DNA of 50,635 nt from positions 90,412 through 141,046 of the forward strand of contig NZ_KE007327.1 in NCBI RefSeq assembly GCF_000397065.2, in the 5' to 3' direction. Shown piece after piece: positions 7,486 through 15,852 of this stretch (position 1 is the first letter of the stretch; each line of letters opens with the position of its first letter). The position numbers and the translations under genes were made by a program. The notes below the pieces were generated by a model, which was not told where the DNA came from, ran no database searches, and saw only the letters and a list, made by a program, of their open reading frames with translations. This DNA is from Marinobacter lipolyticus SM19 (GTDB taxonomy: Bacteria > Pseudomonadota > Gammaproteobacteria > Pseudomonadales > Oleiphilaceae).

Positions 7486-8307
7486 ATGAGTGAGCTGTTC
7501 TATGACGCAGCCCCGAACGCTACCCGGGTAGCGCCCGCCCGGGAAACGGAGCGTCGTTATCCTGACAAGCCTGCGGAGGTATCGCTTTTCGGCACCTGCG
7601 TGGTAGACCTGTTCTTCCCGGAGGCAGGGCTGGATGCGATCCGCTTGCTGGAACAACAGGGCGTTCGGGTACACTTTCCCCAACAGCAAAGTTGTTGCGG
7701 CCAGCCCGCCTGGACGTCCGGCTATCGGGAGGAGGCCAGGGCCGTTGCCCTGGCGCAGCTGGACCTTCTGGATGATGGCCGTCCGGTGGTGGTACCGTCT
7801 GGTTCCTGCGCCGGCATGTTTCGCCATCATTACCGGGAACTGTTCGCGGAGGAGCCGGACAATCTGAGGCGAGCCGAGGAACTGGCCGAGCGTACCTTCG
7901 AGCTGACGGAGTTCCTGCTCAAGGTTTGCAAGGTTCAGCTTGTTGACCGGGGTGAGAAGCACAAAATTGCATTGCACACCTCCTGCACTGCCCGCCGGGA
8001 AATGAATACCCATCTGCACGCGCGGGAACTGCTGGCCCAGCTCGATAACGTCGAACGTATCGATCACGATCATGAAAGCGAGTGCTGTGGGTTTGGCGGG
8101 ACTTTCTCCGTGCGCATGCCGGATATCTCCGGCGCCATGGTACTGGATAAGACCACGGCACTGCGGGAATCCGGAGCGGCAGAGGCCATCAGTGCCGACT
8201 GCGGTTGTCTGATGAACATTAATGGCGTTCTGGAAAAACAGCAGCAGACGTTCCGCGGTCGCCATCTGGCCAGCTTTCTCTGGGAACGGTGTGGAGGTGA
8301 GCAATGA
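7486..8307 (+). CDS. lldE: L-lactate dehydrogenase complex subunit LldE/LutA (CCG-domain protein)
   Basis: Iron-sulfur or disulfide redox subunit of the LldEFG (LutABC) complex that oxidises L-lactate to pyruvate. This 273-residue protein carries two cysteine-rich CCG domains: QSCCGQPAW in the first half with PSGSCAGM, and SECCGFGGTFSVRMP in the second with ISADCGCLMNI; LHTSCTARREMNTH lies between. A longer frame opens at an ATG at 7435, but that start falls inside operator 2. The ATG at 7486 has GGAGG 10-15 nt upstream and is chosen. First gene of a tight operon, overlapping lldF by 4 bp (ATGA). Expression is probably repressed by LldR without lactate. No lactate permease (LldP) is present in the window. 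Confidence 0.92.
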   Translation: MSELFYDAAPNATRVAPARETERRYPDKPAEVSLFGTCVVDLFFPEAGLDAIRLLEQQGVRVHFPQQQSCCGQPAWTSGYREEARAVALAQLDLLDDGRPVVVPSGSCAGMFRHHYRELFAEEPDNLRRAEELAERTFELTEFLLKVCKVQLVDRGEKHKIALHTSCTARREMNTHLHARELLAQLDNVERIDHDHESECCGFGGTFSVRMPDISGAMVLDKTTALRESGAAEAISADCGCLMNINGVLEKQQQTFRGRHLASFLWERCGGEQ

Positions 8308-9764
8308 ACCAGCGCATTCCAGTGACTGAGCTGACCAGTGACTTCAAGGGCCGCGCCCGGGAAGCGCTGGCCGACTCGCAGTTGCGTTCCAACTTCCGCA
8401 CCGCCATGGACTCGCTGATGCGCAAGCGGGCGGATGCGTTCAGTGACGAAGATGAACGGGAAGGCCTGCGGGAGCTGGGCAACCACATTCGCGCGCGTTC
8501 GCTCTCCAATTTGCCGGATCTGCTGGAACAACTGGAAACCAGGCTGACCGCCAATGGCATCAAGGTGCATTGGGCGGAGACGGTTGAGGAAGCCAACGAG
8601 ATTGTTCACGGCCTTATTGAAGCTCACGACGGTCGCCAGGTGGTGAAGGGCAAATCCATGGTCAGTGAGGAGATGGAGATGAACGACTATCTCGCCGACC
8701 GTGATATCGAATGCCTGGAATCGGATATGGGCGAGTACATCGTTCAGTTGGATAATGAGAAACCGTCCCACATCATCATGCCGGCGATTCACAAGAATGC
8801 CCGTCAGGTGTCGGCGCTGTTCAATGAAAAACTCGGCGAACACGTCTCCGAAGATGTGGACGAACTGATCCAGACCGGGCGACGCATCCTGCGCCGCAAG
8901 TTCCTGGAGGCGGATGTGGGGGTGTCCGGAGTGAACTTTGCCATCGCTGAAACCGGCACGTTGTTGCTGGTGGAAAATGAGGGCAACGGCCGCATGAGCA
9001 CCACGTCGCCTCCGGTCCACATTGCCGTAACCGGGATCGAGAAAGTGGTGTCCAACCTGCGGGATGTGGTGCCGCTGGTTTCCCTGCTGACCCGCTCGGC
9101 CCTGGGGCAGCCCATCACCACTTATGTGAACCTGATCTCCGGACCACGCAAGCCTGATGAGTTGGACGGCCCGGAAGAAGTGCACCTGGTATTGCTGGAT
9201 AACGGCCGCACCGGTGCGTTTACCGACGCCCAGATGCGCCAGACCCTGAACTGCATTCGTTGCGGAGCCTGTATGAACCATTGCCCGGTCTATACCCGGG
9301 TGGGTGGCCATACCTACGGGGAAGTCTATCCGGGACCGATCGGCAAGATTGTCACGCCGCATATGGTGGGGCTGGACCAGGTGCCGGATCATCCCAGTGC
9401 GTCTTCCCTCTGTGGTGCCTGCGGGGAAGTCTGCCCGGTGAAGATTCCCATTCCGGAGTTGCTGCAGCGACTGCGACAGGAAAATGTTCAGGCTCCGGGG
9501 CATGAGCCGGTATCGGTGAAAGGGGCCGGCAGCAAGTACTCCCGCAAGGAGCGATTGATGTGGCGGGCGTGGGTCATGCTGAACACCCGTCCGGCCTTTT
9601 ATAAGCTCTTCCTGTGGGGGGCGACCCGGTTCAGGGCGCTTGCGCCAAAGAAAGCGGGCCCGTGGACCGAGAATCACAGTGCGCCGGTGCCGGCTGCTCG
9701 CTCTCTCCATGACCTCGCCCGGGATCACCTGAAGAATTCAGACATCCTGGGAGAAAAATCATGA
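8304..9764 (+). CDS. lldF: L-lactate dehydrogenase complex iron-sulfur protein LldF/LutB
   Basis: A 486-residue central subunit of the LldEFG lactate oxidation complex. The N-terminal two thirds is the LUD domain (VKGKSMVSEEMEMN, FAIAETGTLLLVENEGNGRM, HIAVTGIEKVV). The C-terminal part carries two 4Fe-4S ligand sets, CIRCGACMNHCPVYTRVGGH near residue 315 and CGACGEVCPVKIPI near 370, expected to pass electrons onward. The length agrees with LutB proteins. It overlaps lldE by 4 bp at the start and lldG by 4 bp at the end, implying translational coupling and fixed stoichiometry. Confidence 0.93.
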   Translation: MNQRIPVTELTSDFKGRAREALADSQLRSNFRTAMDSLMRKRADAFSDEDEREGLRELGNHIRARSLSNLPDLLEQLETRLTANGIKVHWAETVEEANEIVHGLIEAHDGRQVVKGKSMVSEEMEMNDYLADRDIECLESDMGEYIVQLDNEKPSHIIMPAIHKNARQVSALFNEKLGEHVSEDVDELIQTGRRILRRKFLEADVGVSGVNFAIAETGTLLLVENEGNGRMSTTSPPVHIAVTGIEKVVSNLRDVVPLVSLLTRSALGQPITTYVNLISGPRKPDELDGPEEVHLVLLDNGRTGAFTDAQMRQTLNCIRCGACMNHCPVYTRVGGHTYGEVYPGPIGKIVTPHMVGLDQVPDHPSASSLCGACGEVCPVKIPIPELLQRLRQENVQAPGHEPVSVKGAGSKYSRKERLMWRAWVMLNTRPAFYKLFLWGATRFRALAPKKAGPWTENHSAPVPAARSLHDLARDHLKNSDILGEKS

Positions 9765-10432
9765 GTGCTCGCGCCAATATCCTCAATAAGCTCAGAACCA
9801 GCCTGGCGGGCACCACGCCGCGCCCGGACGAATTCGACGAATCCCTGGTGACCGGCCCCTGGCGCTATCCCCCAGAGGAGCGCATTGCCCGGTTACGGGA
9901 ACTGATGGAGGCGGTGCACACCGAAGTGCATCAGACCTCTGAGGGTGACTGGCCGGCACGGGTCGCGGAGTTACTGGCGAAACGGGAAATCACCAATCTG
10001 CTGTATGCCCCGGCCACGCCTCATGGCGAGCAGTTAGCGAGGGCCTGGAAGGGGGAAGCGGGTAGGCCGGCATTGCGGGTCTATGACCGCCCGGTTGAAG
10101 AGTGGAAAGCGGAGCTCTTCAATGATGTGCAGGCCAGTGTGACGGGTACCCTTGGTGGCATTGCGGCCACGGGGTCGCTGGTGCTGTGGCCAGACCGAAA
10201 TGAGCCGAGGCTGATGAGCCTGGTGCCGCCGGTGCACATTGCTCTGCTCAAGGCCAGTGCAATTCACGATAACTGGTACAACATGATGACGGACCAGAAC
10301 TGGGCTGCGGGCCTGCCATCCAATGCGTTGCTGGTGTCCGGGCCTTCCAAGACGGCGGATATCGAGCAGGTGCTGGCTTACGGTGCTCACGGACCTAAGG
10401 AGCTGATTGTCCTCATCCTTGAGGACGTTTGA
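9761..10432 (+). CDS. lldG: L-lactate utilisation protein LldG/LutC
   Basis: LUD-domain protein of 223 residues, third subunit of the lactate complex. Its diagnostic second half reads GTLGGIAATGSLVLW, then PRLMSLVPPVHIALL, and near the end SGPSKTADIEQVLAYGAHGP, a stretch strongly conserved in LutC/YkgG. Start by 4-bp overlap with lldF. The gene ends 5 bp before the stop of the convergent gene at 10438; no separate terminator hairpin is visible in that gap. Confidence 0.92.
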   Translation: MSARANILNKLRTSLAGTTPRPDEFDESLVTGPWRYPPEERIARLRELMEAVHTEVHQTSEGDWPARVAELLAKREITNLLYAPATPHGEQLARAWKGEAGRPALRVYDRPVEEWKAELFNDVQASVTGTLGGIAATGSLVLWPDRNEPRLMSLVPPVHIALLKASAIHDNWYNMMTDQNWAAGLPSNALLVSGPSKTADIEQVLAYGAHGPKELIVLILEDV

Positions 10433-10437
10433 CACCG

Positions 10438-11886
10438 TTACAGTCGTAAAGCCTTGAGCAGATCCATGCCCATGTTTTCGGCATGGGATTTAAGTGCCTG
10501 TGCCGTCTGGCGTGACTGGTAGTGGATAACGTCGGCAACTCCTCGTGCCTGATCCGGTATCCTGATTTTTGATAGGAGGCTGACCAGTTCGTTCCAGTCG
10601 CTGTCCCCCAGCAGTTCCGAGCGATTAAGCAGTCGCTCAAGCAGGGCGCCGTGATCAGCCGCCATAAGGCTCGCCAACAGTTCCTGGCCCTTACCGGGCA
10701 GGCGGCGCGCAAAGCGGATCAGCGAGCGAATCTGTCCGGTGCCGATGCCAGCGGATACGATAGCCTGCAGTATGAAGTTATCGTGGAACACGCTGAGGGT
10801 GGTCAGCTCCTTGACTTGTTCGTCTGTCATTCTGCTCAGAAGAGTGAGGATGACCGCCGCATGGTTCTGACGGACTGCGTCGCGAATGAAGGCTTCGAGT
10901 ATATCCGCACCCTGGCGAAGACCAACCTTGGCGACAAAGGCCTGCAAATCACCGTTCATTGTCTCGATGAGGGGGATGGTATTGGCCATCAGGCCCTCGT
11001 CGTAGGCGGCTTTCATCAGTCCTTCCAGAACCTGCTCGTCCCGCAGGGCCTGCAAATGCACCAGCGATCGCTGGTGGCGTTCCTTGATGGTATCCAGGGA
11101 ACGGAGAATCGGCCCCCAAAGCGCCTGACTGTTGGCCACATTGATCAGTTCGTTCAGGGTTTCGGGGTCACGCTCCACGATCAGGTTGGTGATCCTGCTT
11201 TTTATGTCCCGTCCGACCTGATCAATCACCCACATCAGGATCGGCCACGTGTCGCGGTTTCCAAGGCCGGCCAGAATGATTCGATTGAGGCGTTCATTGT
11301 CGACCAGGCGGATGATATCTCCGAGCTGGTCCGGCTCGTCCATGTAGAAAACCGTGCGCAGCAAGGCCACGTCATCGTCGATCAGCGCCAATACCTGGCG
11401 AATGGCGGTGGATGGCAGCGCATCGGCCAGTTGCCCGGCAGTAACGTATTGTTGCTGTTCGATGAGGATGACGGCCGCTGACGCAATCTGGTCCGTGGGT
11501 ACGTGCCGGATCAGAGTTCGTAGTGCCCGTGGGTCTGCCTTGAGGGTGATGTCAGCGAGGAATTCCACAGACAACCGGCGGGCAATCTTGCCGACCTTCA
11601 AGGGTTCCACAAAGGGCAGGGTGCGAGCGGCGATCACCGGGCCACAATCGGTTGCGAGTCTGGCGGCGTGTTTTGCGGACAGTGCCCTGACCAGGCAGCT
11701 CAGGCGCCGAAAGGTCGATGCCTGGTCACTGTGGAGGTTATCGAGAACGGCATCCCTGACCTCGCGTATCTGGCCAGGCTGGCATTGGCTGGCCAGATTC
11801 CGCTGCGCTGCAGGGAGTTTGCCAATGAGCGCCTGTAACTTTTCCAGTTCGGCAACCATCTGCAAAGAAGACGTTTTCACAGCCAT
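10438..11886 (-). CDS. Uncharacterised 482-residue helical repeat-like protein
   Basis: I do not recognise a named family. The protein has no signal peptide or membrane span and no cysteine cluster. It reads as a long series of amphipathic helices with recurring short units such as LNRIILAGLGNRDTW, PETLNELINVANSQALW, EQVLEGLMKAAYDEGL and GADILEAFIRDAVRQN, suggesting a HEAT-like or MgtE-N-like solenoid used for protein contacts. It starts by a TAATG overlap with the stop of the 68-residue gene upstream, so the two are co-translated. The pair is divergent from the DUF4393-like/DUF445 set, and all may belong to one conserved neighbourhood. It converges on lldG with almost no gap. Confidence 0.75.
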   Translation of the reverse strand: MAVKTSSLQMVAELEKLQALIGKLPAAQRNLASQCQPGQIREVRDAVLDNLHSDQASTFRRLSCLVRALSAKHAARLATDCGPVIAARTLPFVEPLKVGKIARRLSVEFLADITLKADPRALRTLIRHVPTDQIASAAVILIEQQQYVTAGQLADALPSTAIRQVLALIDDDVALLRTVFYMDEPDQLGDIIRLVDNERLNRIILAGLGNRDTWPILMWVIDQVGRDIKSRITNLIVERDPETLNELINVANSQALWGPILRSLDTIKERHQRSLVHLQALRDEQVLEGLMKAAYDEGLMANTIPLIETMNGDLQAFVAKVGLRQGADILEAFIRDAVRQNHAAVILTLLSRMTDEQVKELTTLSVFHDNFILQAIVSAGIGTGQIRSLIRFARRLPGKGQELLASLMAADHGALLERLLNRSELLGDSDWNELVSLLSKIRIPDQARGVADVIHYQSRQTAQALKSHAENMGMDLLKALRL

Positions 11887-12092
11887 TACTCCTTTGCCTG
11901 ATGATCTTTGCCAGTGGTCAGGTTGAATACCAGTCGCGATGGCAGAGACAGGTGGTGGCGAGCTTGCTCAAGCTCACTGGCTGTTTCCTGGCGATGGGTG
12001 GCCAATGAGGTCTCGGCATTGTTTCTTATGGCTTCCGCGAGCTCATCGGGCAGAGTGTCCAGAACGCTGGAAAGTTGGGCTGAGGGTGTCAT
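11886..12092 (-). CDS. Small uncharacterised protein, 68 residues
   Basis: Charged soluble protein beginning MTPSAQLSSVLDTLPDELAE, with a predicted amphipathic helix through residues 15-52 (ETSLATHRQETASELEQARH). Its stop overlaps the start of the 482-residue gene by one base (TAATG), the main reason to regard it as real. Its start faces a 117-bp divergent promoter region that contains a GTGACATATGTCAC palindrome. Function unknown; an adaptor or regulatory partner of the downstream protein is a guess. Confidence 0.65.
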   Translation of the reverse strand: MTPSAQLSSVLDTLPDELAEAIRNNAETSLATHRQETASELEQARHHLSLPSRLVFNLTTGKDHQAKE

Positions 12093-12149
12093 TGTGCGCC
12101 TTTTTACGTTTGTTCTTGTTAATTTGTTCTTGCAACCTTATTTTAAAAA

Positions 12150-12165
12150 TGTGACATATGTCACG
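12150..12165. promoter_or_regulatory. CRP/Vfr-like palindrome in divergent promoter
   Basis: TGTGACATATGTCACG contains the perfect 14-bp palindrome GTGACATATGTCAC (12151-12164) and matches TGTGA-N6-TCACA at 9 of 10 defined bases. It is 45 bp upstream of the gene at 12210 and 58 bp upstream of the divergent gene ending at 12092, a sensible place for a cAMP-receptor-type regulator to act on either direction. Confidence 0.5.
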
Positions 12166-12209
12166 AAAATTGTCAGCATTCACAACAATAAGATTGTCAG
12201 GCGAGCGCA

Positions 12210-12968
12210 ATGGACAAGCGAAAGCTAACGTCAGGATTACCGGTGCCTTCCGTGCCGGGCAATCGAACCCTCCTGCGCCTTCGGTCAGCACTCGGGGAGT
12301 TACCGCCCGTTCAGCGTGCCGCGGCCGTTGCGTCGGAGGTTGAAAACCAGTTGCTACTGGTGCTCAGAAACCGGCTGCAGAAGCTGGATGGTAATGGCTT
12401 GTTCCATGGACATTCCGACGATATCACGCCAACCCTGGTGACCGCCGATACCGCGGGCATTCTCCGAGACCTGCATCACCGTTCGATCTACCAGACCAAA
12501 GAGTCCGCTACCGATGACCTTATCCGGATCATCGTGCAGCAACTGGTCCCTGACGAACTGCGGGTACTGGCATTGGTCTCGGATGAGCAGCCTCACGCCA
12601 TGTGTCACATGGACGTGATCGGCCGGCTGGGTAAGCCGGTCTATCGACTGCGGGGGCACCTGAGCCGGATAGCCCAGGAGTCCGGGCTGATGCTTGGCCA
12701 GTGGGCGCCTTACTATCTGAACCACCTGATCCAACTGGGATTGGTGGAAACCGGGCCTTCGTTCAAGACCCTGTTGCAGAACTATGAAAGCATTGAAAAC
12801 GGCCTGGCAGTGCGAGCTTTGACCGCGGACATTGAAGGTCAGGCGGGTATGAAAGTGCGCTTTCAGCGGCTGTCCTTTTCGATTTCGGATCTCGGTAAAA
12901 CCCTTTGGTCAAAAACCCTCGACTGCCGTGAGAGCGACGAGTCAGCGGGCGCGACAGACCAACAATAA
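12210..12968 (+). CDS. DUF4393/Abi-alpha-like protein
   Basis: A 252-residue soluble protein. The middle part resembles the DUF4393 (Abi-alpha) family as I remember it: LVPDELRVLALVSDEQPH (family pattern: Pro-Asp/Glu-Glu-Ala/Leu-Arg-Ile-Leu), then a C-terminal stretch YYLNHLIQLGLVETG with the usual Leu-Gly-Leu-Val/Ile turn. Members of that family include an abortive-infection protein of lactococci, but most are chromosomal proteins of unknown role and the assignment is tentative. It is followed after 20 bp by the DUF445 membrane protein and probably shares its transcript. A defence role is not supported by the context, which looks like a stable housekeeping neighbourhood. Confidence 0.6.
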   Translation: MDKRKLTSGLPVPSVPGNRTLLRLRSALGELPPVQRAAAVASEVENQLLLVLRNRLQKLDGNGLFHGHSDDITPTLVTADTAGILRDLHHRSIYQTKESATDDLIRIIVQQLVPDELRVLALVSDEQPHAMCHMDVIGRLGKPVYRLRGHLSRIAQESGLMLGQWAPYYLNHLIQLGLVETGPSFKTLLQNYESIENGLAVRALTADIEGQAGMKVRFQRLSFSISDLGKTLWSKTLDCRESDESAGATDQQ

Positions 12969-12988
12969 AAACGATTGGAAGTGCGAGT

Positions 12989-14212
12989 ATGGAAGCGGTA
13001 GTGAATGACTTCGTGTCAAACCTGTGGCTGTATCTGTCGATGCCGGTAATCAGTGGTGTTGTTGGTTATGTCACCAACGTCATAGCCATCAAGATGATGT
13101 TCCAGCCGCTGGAGTTTGTGGGTAAGCCTCCGTTCCTGGGTTGGCAGGGCATCATTCCCCGGCGTGCGGCGAAAATGGCGGCAATTTCGGTGGAAACCAT
13201 CACCACCCATCTCATTACTCAGGAAGAGATCTTCTCCCGCCTGGATGCCGATAAGGTGGCCAATGCGCTGGAGCCGGCGCTGAACGGCATGATCGAGGAA
13301 ATCGTCGACCAGGTGATGCTGGAGTATGAGCCGAAGCTCTGGGAATCCTTGCCGGAAATGGTCAAACGGCAGATCTACAAGCGGGTCAAGCGGGACGCTC
13401 CCAAACTGATCAATGACATCATGAACCAGCTCAAGATCAACATCTCCCAGATGTATGACCTCGAGGACATGGTGGTGACCAACCTGAGCCGTGACAAGGC
13501 GCTGTTGAACAAGATCTTCCAGGAAGTGGGTGCCGCTGAATTTCGCTTTATCGGGCGGTCGGGGTTGTACTTCGGTTTGCTGTTCGGTCTGCTCCAGATG
13601 GGCGTGTGGCTGTTCTTCCAGCAGGGCTGGTTATTGCCTGCCTTCGGTTTGCTGGTGGGCTATGCCACCAACGCCATTGCCCTGCAGATGATCTTCAACC
13701 CCAAAGAGCTGATGCGTATTGGCCCGTTCAATATCCAGGGCTTGTTCATGAAGCGCCAGAATGAAGTGGCCAGTGATTACGGCCGTCTGGTGTCCTCGTA
13801 CGTTCTTACCCCGTCCAACATCATCGAGGGGATTCTGAAAGGACCCTACGCGGACAAGGTATTCGATATGATCGGACGCCATGTACAGCGTGCGGTCGAC
13901 GAACAGACCAACCTGGCCAAGCCATTCGTCACCTTTGCCGTGGGCACCCAGACCTACCGCGACATGAAGTCCAGTGCGGTAAAACGGCTGATTCAGCGGC
14001 TGCCGGCGACGCTGAAGCACATCGAAGATTATGCTGATGAAGCCCTGGACCTGGAACATACCCTGTCAACCCGTTTGCAGAGCCTCAAACCCTCGGAGTT
14101 CGAGGGCATGCTGCGGCCGGCGTTCGAACAGGACGAGTGGATACTGATTGCGGTCGGTGCTGTACTGGGTTTGTGTGTGGGGGTATTCCAGCTTACCTTC
14201 ATGTTCGGATAA
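12989..14212 (+). CDS. DUF445 family membrane protein
   Basis: A 407-residue inner-membrane protein of the DUF445 family. The N-terminal span contains GYVTNVIAIKMMFQPLEFVG followed by GIIPRRAAKMA. After a long helical soluble region (about residues 75-185) there is a second membrane block (about 190-240) with GYATNAIALQMIFNPKELMR and NIQGLFMKRQNEVA, an internal duplication of the first motif. A last span (WILIAVGAVLGLCVGVF) ends the protein. The duplicated GYxTNxIAxxM signature is diagnostic for the family, whose function is unknown. It is followed after 24 bp by two anchored proteins that may act with it in the envelope. Confidence 0.88.
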   Translation: MEAVVNDFVSNLWLYLSMPVISGVVGYVTNVIAIKMMFQPLEFVGKPPFLGWQGIIPRRAAKMAAISVETITTHLITQEEIFSRLDADKVANALEPALNGMIEEIVDQVMLEYEPKLWESLPEMVKRQIYKRVKRDAPKLINDIMNQLKINISQMYDLEDMVVTNLSRDKALLNKIFQEVGAAEFRFIGRSGLYFGLLFGLLQMGVWLFFQQGWLLPAFGLLVGYATNAIALQMIFNPKELMRIGPFNIQGLFMKRQNEVASDYGRLVSSYVLTPSNIIEGILKGPYADKVFDMIGRHVQRAVDEQTNLAKPFVTFAVGTQTYRDMKSSAVKRLIQRLPATLKHIEDYADEALDLEHTLSTRLQSLKPSEFEGMLRPAFEQDEWILIAVGAVLGLCVGVFQLTFMFG

Positions 14213-14236
14213 CGGGGCTGACTCAGGAAATCCGCT

Positions 14237-15001
14237 ATGGCAGTACAGATTACGGTTCGTAAGACATGGTTGGCCATTGCTGGGGTATTACTGATCCTGG
14301 CCATCGTTTTGGGTGCGACCGGCGCCTATTGGTTGTGGAAGAATCTGGGGGCGGAGCTGCTGTTGCGTGACCAGCAGGCGAAAGTGTCCATTCCCGAGCC
14401 CATGGCCGTGGGAATCGATATTCTGGACAGTCTGGATATCGAGCTGGATACCGTGCTGTCCACGACGGTACCCATCGACCAGACCCTGACGTTGCCGATT
14501 CGCGACACCCTGAACGTGTCGGTCACTTTTGATAGCGCCGTACCCATTCAGATGGTGGTGCCTTTGCGCCAGAACATTGAACTGAATCAGCGGATTTCGG
14601 TTGACGGTAACGTGGAAGTCAAAGCACTCGGTAAATGGTTTGAATTGCCGTTGCGCGGCGAGCTTCCGGTCAAGGCCGTCATCCCTCTGGACGAGGAGAT
14701 CGAGATTGATCAGATGGTGGATCTGAAGTTCACCGCACCCGCTCAGGTTGAACTGCTGGAGTCCCTGCAGGTGCCGCTGAAAGTGGATATTGCCACGGAT
14801 ATTCCACTGAAAACCGCGATGTCTGTGCCGGTCCGGTCGCGGATCAATGCCTACGCCACCATCCTTGAGCCTGCGGATGCCCTGCTGGCGGAGATGGACC
14901 TGGAGCTTCCCATTCGTGAAATTGGACTTTCTTGGGCGCCGCAAGACGAATCGGAGCCAGATCCATACGACGACACGCCCTCGGAGCAGCCAAGGCAATG
15001 A
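14237..15001 (+). CDS. Uncharacterised single-span membrane-anchored periplasmic protein A
   Basis: A 254-residue protein with an uncleaved-looking N-terminal span (AIAGVLLILAIVLGATGAYW) and a periplasmic part of regularly spaced beta strands full of Leu-Pro-Val/Ile repeats (VPIDQTLTLPIRDTL, ELPLRGELPVKAVIPL, VQVPLKV-type units). I cannot assign it to a named family. The next gene overlaps by 4 bp and encodes a protein of the same plan, so the two are probably ancient duplicates. The even beta-rich repeats suggest an extended or barrel-like periplasmic structure. Located directly downstream of DUF445. Confidence 0.75.
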   Translation: MAVQITVRKTWLAIAGVLLILAIVLGATGAYWLWKNLGAELLLRDQQAKVSIPEPMAVGIDILDSLDIELDTVLSTTVPIDQTLTLPIRDTLNVSVTFDSAVPIQMVVPLRQNIELNQRISVDGNVEVKALGKWFELPLRGELPVKAVIPLDEEIEIDQMVDLKFTAPAQVELLESLQVPLKVDIATDIPLKTAMSVPVRSRINAYATILEPADALLAEMDLELPIREIGLSWAPQDESEPDPYDDTPSEQPRQ

Positions 15002-15702
15002 GTGCTCTTGGACGCTGGATTCTGTATGGCTGGCTGTTTGTACTCGTCGTTGCGCTTGGTTTGCTGGGTGGGTTCATGCTGTATACCCGGGTGATCATCG
15101 GTGTGTCCCTGACCGATCAGTTCGCACTGTTGAGGTTGCCAGCGGAACTGAGGGTCGATGCCCACACCGAAGAAAATGCCGAGCTTACCTTGCTGGGGCA
15201 GGTGGACGTGAAAGTGCCTTTCCACCACGAAGCGCTGCCGCTGCATCTGAAGGGGCAATACCGTACCCAACTGGATCTGGACACCATGGTGCCGCTGCGC
15301 ATGGAAATCCATTACCGCGACACCTTGACCGTTGAGACGGATCTGGACGTTTCTGCCAACACCGGAATGATCTATTCCTGGCTGCCGGAACTGCCGGTCA
15401 GAGGTGTGTTGCCCGTGCGATTTGATCTGCCGGTGGATATGGTCGTCCCTGTCGAAACCATGGTGCGATTGAAGTACAGCGGGGAGGTGTTGGCGGCAAT
15501 AGATCAGGTGGTCCGGCCGTCGGTGGATACCGAGTTGCTGACGTCCCTGAACCTGAATCTGGATATCGAGTCACCGGTAAAAAACCGGTTCTCGGCGATT
15601 ATCACGCCTGAAAAACGTGCGGTGCCCATCATTCTGGATGATTCGGTTCTGAAATTGCCGTTGCAAGATCTGGGGTTCTTCAGGGTGGATGCGGGGCACT
15701 GA
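14998..15702 (+). CDS. Uncharacterised single-span membrane-anchored periplasmic protein B
   Basis: A 234-residue protein with the layout of its upstream neighbour: one N-terminal membrane span (LYGWLFVLVVALGLLGGFML) and a periplasmic beta-rich part with the same rhythm (ELPVRGVLPVRFDLPVDMVV, VPLRMEIHYRDTLTVETDL). The ATG at 14998 overlaps the preceding stop as ATGA and is chosen over an in-frame ATG at 14932 that would add 22 Arg-rich residues inside the previous gene. Function unknown; expected to work in the same complex as protein A. Confidence 0.75.
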   Translation: MSALGRWILYGWLFVLVVALGLLGGFMLYTRVIIGVSLTDQFALLRLPAELRVDAHTEENAELTLLGQVDVKVPFHHEALPLHLKGQYRTQLDLDTMVPLRMEIHYRDTLTVETDLDVSANTGMIYSWLPELPVRGVLPVRFDLPVDMVVPVETMVRLKYSGEVLAAIDQVVRPSVDTELLTSLNLNLDIESPVKNRFSAIITPEKRAVPIILDDSVLKLPLQDLGFFRVDAGH

Positions 15703-15800
15703 TATGCGGTGAGGTGTATACCTGCGATAAGAAACTGTCGTGTTTGCTTACAATTCGTTTCTCTAGCCATACTTTAGTCTAAGGCTTTTCCCCGATGGGT

Positions 15801-15835
15801 TGGATATATTCGAATCAATGGATTCTTATATTCCA
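15801..15835. repeat. Imperfect inverted repeat upstream of the chemoreceptor gene
   Basis: GAATC (15812-15816) and GATTC (15821-15825) form the core, flanked by TGGATATAT on the left and TTATATTCCA on the right, which are near complements. It ends 17 bp before the start codon at 15853, so it could fold in the leader RNA near the ribosome site or bind a regulator. Evidence is symmetry only. Confidence 0.35.
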
Positions 15836-15852
15836 TTCACGGAGGGTAAGGC

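Noticed and set aside
8070..9728. 552-codon frame antisense to lldF
   Set aside because: Shadow of a GC-rich gene: low-complexity His/Arg/Gln-rich translation and complete overlap with the well-supported lldF.
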